DNA from: Pleurotus ostreatus/Saccharomyces cerevisiae fusant
Lineage: Eukaryota; Opisthokonta
Length of the DNA: 64,000 nucleotides
Reading direction: 5' to 3'
Assembly: GCA_024196135.1 (NCBI GenBank)
Contig: JAMQCK010000060.1
Coordinates: 48,491 to 112,490, forward strand
Shown: in pieces, positions 55,823 through 64,000 of the stretch
Numbering within the stretch: position 1 is the stretch's first letter
How the letters are laid out: each line of letters starts with the position of its first letter
The notes under the pieces: generated by a model
Told to the model about the DNA's origin: nothing
Databases searched by the model: none
The model's input: only the letters and a program-made list of their open reading frames with translations
Program-made: the position numbers and the translations under genes

Positions 55823-57271
55823 ATGTCGGACGCGCCAGTGTTTAAGATAATACCGACCATACAGGACTATGACTGGGGGAAGGTCGGCGAGGCGTCGAAG
55901 GTCGCGCAGCTTGCGGCAGCGGCCAAGGTGCCAGGGTTCACGCTGAACGAGAAGACACCGTATGCGGAGGTATGTGGTAAGATATGTTCGTGAACTTAGC
56001 CTGACCATGCAAGATGTAGTTGTGGATGGGGACGCACCCGAAGTCACCTTCGGTGCTTGCTTCAGATGCGAGCACGACGCTGGCCAAGTACCTCGCAGCC
56101 CACCCCGAACTTATGGGCGACAAGGTCACGGAGAAATTCAAGGACGACGGAACGAATGAGGGGAATCTTCCCTTCCTCTTCAAAGTTCTCTCGATCCAGA
56201 AGGCACTTAGCATTCAAACGCACCCCGACAAGCATAAGGCCGGAATTCTGCACAAGGAGCAACCTGACATTTACAAAGGTGCACTGCACAAATACAGATA
56301 TGCGGAAACATGACTGATGCACCTTCTATAGATCCCAACCACAAGCCAGAAATGGCCCTTGCGCTGACGCCTTTTAAGGCGATGTGCGGATTTCTCCCTT
56401 TGGACAAGATTACGCACCATCTCAAGACCACGCCTGAATTCGCTACCATTGTACCACCAGGTCTCGTCAACTCCTTCGAAGCCGCTTCCATCGCCGCCGC
56501 CGCGCAACGCGACCACGACTATGACGCCAACACGAAGTTGATCCTCAAAGAGCTATTCTCGACTGTGATGACTCTTCCTGAATCGACGCACGGTCCGCAA
56601 CTCTCCGCGCTCGTGACGCGCTATAAGTCTGGCAATCTGAAGGACGGCGAGCTGAAGGACGTTGCCGAGCTCGTGCTCAAGCTCGATGCGGACTTCCCGG
56701 GCGACATCGGTATCTGGTGTGCCTTCCTGCTCAACTACCTCACCCTGGAGAAGGGCGAGGCAATCTTCCTTGGCGCGGGCGAGCCGCATGCCTACGTTTA
56801 CGGCGGTACGTCAACGATCCCTGCCTCCATCGACGCGACGGACGTCTGACGAGCTTCCGGGCAGACATCATGGAGTGCATGGCGAACTCGGACAACGTCA
56901 TCCGTGCTGGGCTGACGCCTAAGCTTCGCGATATTCCCAATCTCGTCGACGGCCTGACGTACGTGCCGGGCCCTGGGACAAAGCACGCCGTGCAGCCCAG
57001 CGCCTTCTCCCGGCCATCGCGCTTGTACGACCCCCCGATCCCTGAATTCTCTGTGGTCATGACGGCGCTGGAGGCGGGGCAATCGGACACGCACCGCGTC
57101 GTGGAAGGTCCCAGCATCGCGATCGTGACGGAGGGAGCGGCTACGGTGTCTTGGGGAAGTGGCGAGCTTCCGGTCAGCGTCGGGGACGTCTTCTTCGTTG
57201 GGAGCGGCCTCGAGCTGTCGGTCAAGGCGTCCGACTCGCTCGTCCTCTTCAGGGCGTTTGTGGAGGCGTGA
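55823..57271 (+). CDS. Mannose-6-phosphate isomerase
   Basis: Zinc enzyme that interconverts fructose-6-phosphate and mannose-6-phosphate, feeding GDP-mannose for glycosylation and cell wall. The start ATG at 55823 gives MSDAPVFKIIPTIQDYDWGK. Exons then give PYAELWMGTHPKSPS, LFKVLSIQKALSIQTHPDKH (zinc ligands Gln and His of QTHPDK), KPEMALALTPFKAMCGF, and the active-site block EKGEAIFLGAGEPHAYVYGD followed by IMECMANSDNVIRAGLTPKL, in which the Glu and His complete the zinc site and the Arg of IRAGLT is catalytic. The C-terminus is a second cupin part (VEGPSIAIVTEGAATVSWGS). About four short introns. It provides mannose precursors to the same pathway STT3 serves, although the genes are not linked. 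Confidence 0.95.
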
Positions 57272-58161
57272 AGGGAACGGCTGCGCGGTCTTGGCTGCGG
57301 GATACACGCCGACCTCGCCGCTCAGAGGCGCCGCTCGAGTAGATGAGGGCATCGCGCGCCTCGGCAGAAGCGATTGTGTACGTATAGAGGGAAATGGAAT
57401 TGTACTGGTATGCGCGTAGCGGAGAGCGTGCTGCAGGACGGTGTCTGGTAAGCGCAGGGAGGCGCAGGGTAAGCGGCGGGCTTCTTTCTGGAATACATGT
57501 GTGATGTATGATCCGTCTTCTCGGGACCATCGGGGTCGGACAAGCCAATACAACGGACCGACGCGGAGCAGTGTCTTCTCAATTATCCACCCAAATCCCT
57601 ACCTCGTCCACCGCCTTCCCGATTTATGGGTAGGCTTTGGCCCTTGCCGCCACCCAGTTGTGGCTGACTTTGAGGCACCGGCTGCATATCCGTGGGTCGC
57701 TGCCGACGAAGAAGGCGCTCAGCGACCACAAGCATGCACAGTCGCAACGAAGTACACCGGCTTCCCTCGCCCCGAATTTTGGGACACCGTTACAAATGTC
57801 GACTTCATTCAACAATAGCAAACACATCAACGACACTGCCTGCCCTTATTCGGCCTTTCTCCGAATCATGAAAGGTCCCTTTGCCAGGCCTTTAGCTCAA
57901 GGCGCGTCCCTGCTTTCATCTCTTCACAAATCGGGCCTTTGCCTCGCTGATTCCGACAGGTGACTCTATTGTCCGCCACAGCCGGTACTCCGCTGTGAGA
58001 CATTCACGCCGAAGCGTGATGTAATCGGACCACAGCAGTGATTTTTGCAAGTTACTTAAAACCGCCATCAAGGCAGCGGCACCTACCACTCTGGGCGTCA
58101 TCGCTCGACATCGGCGCACTGATCCTCTCCTTCTCGTCGTACGCTTCGCCGCTCCGCCACG
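57272..58161. other. Intergenic region between PMI and kelch gene
   Basis: About 890 nt. Frames on both strands in 57637-58320 overlap and lack motifs; some run into the kelch gene in other phases. No gene is seen. Confidence 0.5.
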
Positions 58162-59247
58162 ATGTCCGCAGAGACGACGCCTCTGAAAGGCACCTTGACG
58201 AAGGTACACACCTCTATTCCGCGCGCTCTTTCTTCGCACTCCTTGGCTATTGTGGGCGATTATGCCTACGTCTTTGGCGGTGAGCAGCAGGCTCGTAGCG
58301 CTGTGGACAATTCCATGCACGCGTACGCGCTACCCAGCGCTTCGGAGCGGCTCTCTGCCGCCTTCCATTCGGACTATGACCACATCGTCGCGGAGGCCGA
58401 AGGCGGCGGTCCTGTCCCGCCACAGCGCGTCGGCCACACTGCCGCCACCGTAGGTACTTGCATCTACGTCTTCGGTGGACGCAGCGGACCTACCGCGGGC
58501 CCTCTCGAGGAGCGTGGCCGCTTATGGGTTTTCAAAACAGAAAGTCGCAAATGGACGCACCTCGACCCCGCCCCCACCTCACCATTTCCATGTGGGCGTT
58601 CGTACCACGCTGCCGTGGGCACCGATTCCTCCTTTAAGGACGCATCAGGTGGGGGCGCAGGTACGATCTTCGTACACGCCGGCTGCGCTGCGAAAGGCCG
58701 CCTCAATGACACCTGGGCCTTTGATCTTGCGTCGCGTATATGGACGAAGCTGCCCGACGCCCCACCTCCGCCCCGGAGCGGCGCCATGCTCGCGTTCGCG
58801 CGGGGGACACTGTGGCGGTTCGGTGGCTTCGACGGCGCTGCTGAACTCGGCGGTCAGCTCGAGTTCTTCGACATGCGGGCGCCTCACCAATGGGGCAGTG
58901 TTCCCATCCCCGACGGGCAGGGCCCTGGCGCGCGCAGCATGGCGGGAATGCAGCCGATGATCACGGCAGACGGGACGGAATTCCTGATCGTTTTCGGCGG
59001 GGAGCGCTGTCCTTGTGCGAAAGGCCGGAGCGACTCTGGGAAGTTCTGGGGAGACGTGTGGGCATACGCGTTGAATGGTGCCGGCAGCTGGCGCGAGGTG
59101 AAACCGGATACCGAGGAGGACTGGGGTGAGCGAGGCTGGTTTGCGAGCGCGGGCGGAATACGCGGCGGGTCTGCAGCTCTGCTCTGGGGAGGTATCAACG
59201 CGCAAAACAAGCGAGAGGATGATGGGTGGCTCCTTTCTTTACGCTAA
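58162..59247 (+). CDS. Kelch-repeat beta-propeller protein, 361 aa, intronless
   Basis: A single open frame with six or so kelch blades: HSLAIVGDYAYVFGGEQQAR, RVGHTAATVGTCIYVFGGRS, GRSYHAAVGT and FVHAGCAAKGRLNDTWAFDL, PRSGAMLAFARGTLWRFGGF, FLIVFGGERCPCAKGRSDSG, and SAALLWGGINAQNKREDDG. Each has the GG pair with spaced Tyr and Trp. There is no BTB, F-box, signal peptide or membrane segment, so this is a stand-alone propeller, probably a cytosolic or nuclear scaffold; stand-alone kelch enzymes such as nitrile-specifier-type proteins look similar, but nothing here fixes that role. It is unusual in the window for having no intron. Confidence 0.88.
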   Translation: MSAETTPLKGTLTKVHTSIPRALSSHSLAIVGDYAYVFGGEQQARSAVDNSMHAYALPSASERLSAAFHSDYDHIVAEAEGGGPVPPQRVGHTAATVGTCIYVFGGRSGPTAGPLEERGRLWVFKTESRKWTHLDPAPTSPFPCGRSYHAAVGTDSSFKDASGGGAGTIFVHAGCAAKGRLNDTWAFDLASRIWTKLPDAPPPPRSGAMLAFARGTLWRFGGFDGAAELGGQLEFFDMRAPHQWGSVPIPDGQGPGARSMAGMQPMITADGTEFLIVFGGERCPCAKGRSDSGKFWGDVWAYALNGAGSWREVKPDTEEDWGERGWFASAGGIRGGSAALLWGGINAQNKREDDGWLLSLR

Positions 59248-60252
59248 TCGGACAAATGTAGCGATATTCCTCTGTAAAACATCCATGTATGAACATCGCG
59301 GAGCGGTTACCTGTATAGTTGCGCACCAAACCAGTTTTGCTGATGAGTTGTATCAATGCAAAACTAAATCATTGAGACGTTAATTTGCCAGCGGCCCAGT
59401 CGAGACAACGAGGACGCAACACCGTCTTCGAGCTGCAACCTGATATTGGACGCTGCCAATCAGTACGTTCAGCACATCAAGGTATCAGTAAGATCAGACA
59501 GTCAAGAGTTGGTACCTTCGGCGGTAACACAAAGGCACGCAGTAGACGTTAAGGTCGCAAGACTGCGACACAACCAGACATTCAATACCGACGGCAGGAA
59601 AAACTCTGAAAATTCGCAGACTTGGAAGTGTGGTATCTGGGTCGCGATAGATTCATCTTCGCAGCATTTCCCAATCGGTTTTTTGAGCGCGAACAACAGG
59701 CGGTTGGACGTCGAACGACGGAGACAAGGTGTGACGGTGACATCGAGTCTGGATAGGAGACATGTCGCACGATCATGTGCCGCACGTGCATGTTCAACTT
59801 TGGGATTCCCATCAAAAGTTCAATTCAAATGAAAGAGACCGAAGCGTGGCTGCGATCTGACGCTTCAGTGCCATGGCACTGAAGTGAATCTGTCACGCCC
59901 CTCGTCGACACCCTGATGAGATCACTACTCGAGTATATGGCTATCCATTTCCAAGCATTGGTGCAAATCTTCTACGAGGGACAGTTTGTGAGCCATAATG
60001 ACTAGAATGAAGTGGCTTTGTGTTCGGTTACCATCCCCTGGGGGATTCACAAAAAATCACTGAGGGCCAGAGCACAGGACAATCGGTATGAGCCCCAACC
60101 AAAGCGCCCCCTTCGTTGTAAGACGAGCACATATCACAGAGCCACGTTCGAACGTATTTTCCGTTACACAAGAAATAGTCAAATACACTGTCGGTCTACA
60201 GAATCTGAAAGAGGAAGGAAAAGGCGAGGTTGCATGCCGCACGCGGCACCAT
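59248..60252. other. 1-kb region between kelch gene and permease (convergent), with a weak repeat match
   Basis: At about 59755-59830 the reverse complement reads GGGAATCCCAAAGTTGAAC followed by GCACGTGCGGCAC, reminiscent of the 28045 repeat (GGAACGGAAAGTTCAAC and GCACGTGCGG). No gene is supported. Confidence 0.4.
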
Positions 60253-62400
60253 CTACTTCTCTTCGACCTCAACCGTTCGCACGGGTCCCCGGAACCACTT
60301 CCGCGCCGAAAGCACCCAAGACAGAGAAGCGAAGATGAAGACCGCCATGATGAGGACGACTGCGTAGTCTACAGAAGGGGTGAGGTAGGTCAGATATAGT
60401 ACAATATGAAGCGAGAGATACGCACTCATATCCTCGCTTGTCACCGTCGACCCGCTCGGGAACAGCAGCAGCACGACGATGAAGGCAACCCACGCGACTG
60501 CCACAGTCCCCACAGGCACGGCCCACCGTCCGAGACTGAAGGGCCCTGGCGAGAACTTGCTGCGCCCCGAAGTAATGCGCATGAAGATGGGCGTGGCGTA
60601 ACTGGTGTAGAGACCGATGACGGCGGCGCTGGGGGACGATGAGATAAGAATGAAGTTCAGCAACCATCGAAGATGAGCTTACCCAGCCATAGAAGAAAGG
60701 GCAGCTGCGGAAAAGCCAACAAGGCCGATGAGACCTGAGAGGATGACAGAGAGCCAGACGGCGTTGACAGGCGTGCTCGTCGTCTTATTGACCACGCGCC
60801 ACCATCGTGAGCCGGGGAGCGCGTAATCCCTCGAGAACGCGAACACCGTTCGCGAGGCGTCGACGACTTGCGCCGCGCCAGTCACGTACTGAACAACGAT
60901 GATGAACGACCAGATGGCGAGCATTCCCTTCTTCCCAAGGACATCGAGGAAGACCTGCCCCATCGGCAATGGCAGCTCACTCTCGAGAAGCGCCGGGATA
61001 GACACGACGGCGAAGGAGGTCGCGATGAGTAGTAGCCACCCGAGAGCGGCGGTACCACCGACGCCGACGAGGATGGCGATGGGCGCGGCACGAGCAGCGC
61101 CAGCGACTTCCTCGGAAATATGTGCGGCGGAGTCGTCTGTGAAGAGGGTAAGCAGCGGGCGGGCGAGTGAATAAGGCGACTTGCATCCGGTCAGAGTCCA
61201 CATCGGCGCGGTGAAGGAGAGGAGGAAAGCCCAACCGTCTGAGATGAAAGTTAGTTGCGGTCCATAGGTGCGTCAAGGCCATGCGTACTGTTAGCCCACC
61301 CAGCTAGAAAACTTAATCAGCATCGAGTGGATAAGAAATCGCTTTGACACGTACTGTTATTCTCGAAAAGCGTGAAGGCATCGTGAGTAGAGACCTTGTT
61401 GTCACCAGAGGCGACCAGCAGCGCCACGATGGCGGCCACAGTAGTGCCAACTACGACCATCATTAGCGTCCGCGCCCCGTGCAGTGACATCTCGCTTACG
61501 GTTGATCATCACATACGCCAGGTTGAGGCGTGCGAGGATGGATGTTGCCGAAGAGCACACAAGGCCCTAAAACAACCAGCGTCAGCTCCCATACCGCCGA
61601 CAGAGAAATCCCCAACTCACATGCGACAACAAAATCACCCACAAGATCCCATACGTCGCCGCGTTCGACAAGTTCGTCTCCCCATCCGAGCTCACCGAGA
61701 TCGCCGTCGTGATCATCTGCGCGCACGTAAAGTCGATCGAGCAGATCAGCGCGACCTGGCCGGTGATGTTCGCCCATCCTGCTCAAACGGAAAAGGCTTT
61801 TATGGGATCATTTGTCGTGGGTGGAGGAGGGAGGACCACACTCGCCTGTGATCCAGGACGCGAGCGCGGCGTGTTTGGCGGGCGCGAGCTTGGCGGAGAA
61901 GTAGTAGAGGCCGGCGGAGGTGCTGGGGAGGGGGTGGGTGAGCGAGTAGATGAGGAAGACAATGGATGGGTATAGCTTACGGCATGGAGGAGGTCAATTC
62001 AGCGAGGCAGAGCGCGATGGGGATGACGAAGAGGCAGGGGATGAGCCAACCGAAGACCCAGCCGACGTGGCCGCCTGAGCAACAATAAGCTTTACATTCA
62101 AAGGCGGGAAGCGAGGAATAAGCGCACCGCTGACGAGGCCGAAGGACAGAGTCGACGAGACGGAGGCCACGACGCCCATAATGGAGAAGGCGAAGGCGAC
62201 AGTCTCGATGAGCTGCGAGTGGAGGTGAGCATACTTGCGACGACAGGTAATAGATCACTGCTCACCGAGAACTCGCGCTTGAACTCGCTCTTGTACCCGA
62301 GCTCGGCGAGGAGGGCATTGTCGGCTGCGTGTTTTTCGGGACAAACATTTGACTCCGATACGGCGGCTGACACCGAATCTTCCTTGTCTTTGAACGACAT
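60253..62400 (-). CDS. Amino acid/GABA permease-like transporter (APC superfamily)
   Basis: Predicted plasma-membrane symporter with about 12 helices, similar to fungal Uga4/Hnm1-type permeases for GABA, choline or amines. The start ATG at 62400 gives an acidic cytosolic N-terminus (MSFKDKEDSVSAAVSESN) and the entry motif LAELGYKSEFKREFS. Helices follow over many small exons: LIETVAFAFSIMGVVASVSS, HVGWVFGWLIPCLFVIPIAL, LCLAELTSSMPTSAGLYYFS, AKLAPAKHAALASWITGWAN, WTLTGYDSAAHISEEVAGAA, AAPIAILVGVGGTAALGWLL, FAFSRDYALPGSRWWRVVNK and SWVLSARKWFRGPVRTVEVE at the end. The SSMPTSGGxYxW-type and the D-S-A-H-x-x-E-E motifs are typical of the family. The substrate is uncertain. Ten or more introns; boundaries provisional. 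Confidence 0.86.
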
Positions 62401-62807
62401 CGGGGGCGCCTTCAAGTCAAGTGGAGACGTTGCAATGAGGGGGAGATGAGAGGAAAGAATGCGAAGGAGCAAACTTTGCGCAGCCCGGCGCTTTATCGCC
62501 CTCCCCTATAAAGGTTATCTCGTTGACAAGCCCAGCCGACCTTCTCGCCGCGCGGAATGGTGGGAAGCATGCCCTCGGACGGGTCGGCCGTATACGATAA
62601 GGCGCTTCGCTGAGTGCTGAGGTGGTGAGTGACGTTGTGAGTATAGCATTTCAATGGATTAACCGCGTCTATCCTTATCACAGTATCACGCTGGCGATAA
62701 ACTCTTCGCGAGGCTATCTCTCGAGACCGGCGAACGCATTGATAACGCCACAAAAGTACAAGCGGGGGAGGAGATAGTTATCCATTGTCCATGGTGTACA
62801 GAACGTG
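62401..62807. promoter_or_regulatory. Permease upstream region and 3' flank of Cys-rich gene
   Basis: It contains the permease promoter. No gene is seen. Confidence 0.5.
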
Positions 62808-63425
62808 TTACAGTCCGTGCGTGATGAGGAAGGCATAGAATTCGAGGCAGTTGGCGCCGGCTTGCAGCGTCTCCTTGAAGGCGTCCCAGCTCTGGAAGAG
62901 CGTCGGCAGATGCACGATGCTGACGATAGCGAGCCAGTCCGTAGGCGGGAGCGTGCAGAGGCCGGCTTGCGTGTAGCAGACCGAGTGCGAGTCGAAGGCC
63001 TTATCCTCCAGCTGATTGCAAGTCGTGTTCGAGACGCCTGTCGCTTCCGGGATTAGCGTGCGCTGAAGACATTGCATGGTGTCGACCATCCATGTCTGCC
63101 CTTTATCGCTGAGCTTCTCGCGTTCGACGCTGAACTGAGTGCAGTATTTGTAGCCATAGCCGACGGGATACCCTTCTGGGCCGCAGTGATAGCGCGACTC
63201 GAGGCAGTCGAGGTAGAAGGAGCAGTTGTCGCGCGGAGGATCGGAGCAGACATCCGCAGCTCGCACTCCTACCAAGTCTGACGTCGAAGAGGGTATCTTC
63301 ACGAGAGGGATCAGCGACAGAGCCAAGACGAGGAAGAATCTGAAGTTGAACTTGAGTCTGACGTGTACACGTCTTCAGACCGAACGCACTGACCCCCACT
63401 TGGAGAGCGCACGAAGCCAAGGCAT
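62808..63425 (-). CDS. Secreted or membrane-anchored Cys-rich hypothetical protein
   Basis: I do not recognise a named family. The chosen start (ATG at 63425) gives MPWLRALSKWG, which an inferred 36-nt intron (GTCAGT to CGTCAG) joins to LKFNFRFFLVLALSLIPLVK, a good signal peptide or signal anchor. The exposed part is Cys-rich: CSDPPRDNCSFYLDCLESRY, HCGPEGYPVGYGYKYCTQFS, MVDTMQCLQRTLIP, TTCNQLEDKAFDSHSVCYTQ, AGLCTLPPTDW, and a C-terminal hydrophobic stretch near EFYAFLITHGL. The evenly spaced Cys suggest several disulphides. The continuous open frame has no ATG before the hydrophobic segment, so an upstream exon is needed, but 36 nt is shorter than any other intron I placed; the first exon is therefore tentative. 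Confidence 0.65.
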
Positions 63426-64000
63426 GGCGATTGTTCCTGGGTCCTGTGTTCCGCGTCCTCGGGCGCTTGTGCGTCTCCAGGGCCGTGTTCGAGGAGGAGA
63501 TGGTGGTTGCGGCCAAGTCACAGAAACCATTTAGTATCACTGTAGATCCTGGACAAAATTCACCGGCGTGCCTTCCTCACGCACAAAAACGCGTGAAAAG
63601 TCACGATTTCGTTACGATTTTGCGTGACGAACGTTGAAAAAGCACCCTTTTTGCGTGAAAGCTCACGCACCTCAGACTCACTCGGTGCGTGAGTATCATG
63701 CGACGCGAGTTGGCGTGACAAAACGTGGGTCGCGAAGTGCGTGAGGAACCTGGGTGGGTGTCACCCGTGTGTTGCGCCGATGAGTCTCGCTATCTCCGTG
63801 CCGAAGTTTGCCGCTGATGTTATCGCCGTGTTATCTAACACGTGCGCAGCCGGGTCAATCGTCTGTTACCATTTACACGGGCTGTCCTCTGACTTCAAAA
63901 TAATAAAGCCTTCGAAGTGGCAGTTCATCTCAGATATATATGCAGGTACGCTATCTTTCGCATTTTCTGTACTACATGGCCGCCGAGGATGTCGCCCGAC
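63426..64000. other. Right-edge region with GCGTGA motif cluster
   Basis: Promoter side of the Cys-rich gene and the window edge. It carries eight GCGTGA/TCACGC motifs between about 63577 and 63745. No gene is seen. Confidence 0.55.
63577..63745. repeat. Cluster of GCGTGA motifs, both orientations
   Basis: GCGTGA occurs at about 63591, 63622, 63652, 63686, 63713 and 63739, and its complement TCACGC at about 63577 and 63663. This is eight occurrences in 170 nt, with variable spacing, often preceded by T-rich and followed by A-rich bases. Confidence 0.8.

Overview
The window looks like nuclear DNA of a filamentous basidiomycete, most likely a polypore-type (Agaricomycete) wood-decay fungus. 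The evidence is GC-rich coding sequence, many introns of about 45-70 nt with GT-AG (occasionally GC-AG) ends, intact eukaryotic housekeeping genes, and families typical of these fungi: a DUF6534 membrane protein, F-box/leucine-rich proteins, secreted berberine-bridge-type flavin oxidases and a MYND finger protein. All exon joins were inferred by eye from reading frame, splice consensus and remembered family conservation.

Left part (1-8955): the 3' half of a VPS10 sorting receptor, a tRNA-Ile(AAU), a weakly supported disordered ORF, an F-box-like orphan, then RPB7 (RNA polymerase II) and RPC25 (RNA polymerase III). These last two are paralogous stalk subunits lying tail to tail. From 9177 to 16653 there is a tandem array of three secreted FAD-linked oxidases on the minus strand, each with the same 17-nt microexon next to the flavin-attachment cysteine.

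Middle (16654-38031): farnesyl diphosphate synthase, a CysG-like bifunctional siroheme synthase, a TPR/DnaJ co-chaperone, an HXXXD acyltransferase, a DUF6534 protein and a second identical tRNA-Ile. Scattered among them are four members of a small secreted protein family I cannot assign to any known domain (SSP-A to SSP-D). The DNA around SSP-C and SSP-D is segmentally duplicated. An inverted copy of one repeat, fused to a broken piece of SSP exon 2, sits directly beside the second tRNA. SSP-D is itself truncated at exon 2.

Right part (38175-64000): three paralogous F-box/LRR-like genes around the oligosaccharyltransferase catalytic subunit STT3 (whose first DxD-type motif is on an 18-nt microexon), a MYND-finger protein with an apparent reading-frame break, the exosome subunit RRP43 divergent from a class V PLP enzyme resembling the ergothioneine lyase Egt2, a GABA transaminase, mannose-6-phosphate isomerase, a kelch protein, a GABA/amino-acid permease-like transporter and a secreted or membrane-anchored Cys-rich protein. 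The window ends in a stretch dense in a short GCGTGA motif.

Most genes are independent housekeeping units, and I see no clear biosynthetic cluster. The accessory, fast-changing content is the oxidase array, the SSP family with its repeats, and the F-box family. No rRNA, CRISPR array or intact transposon was recognised.
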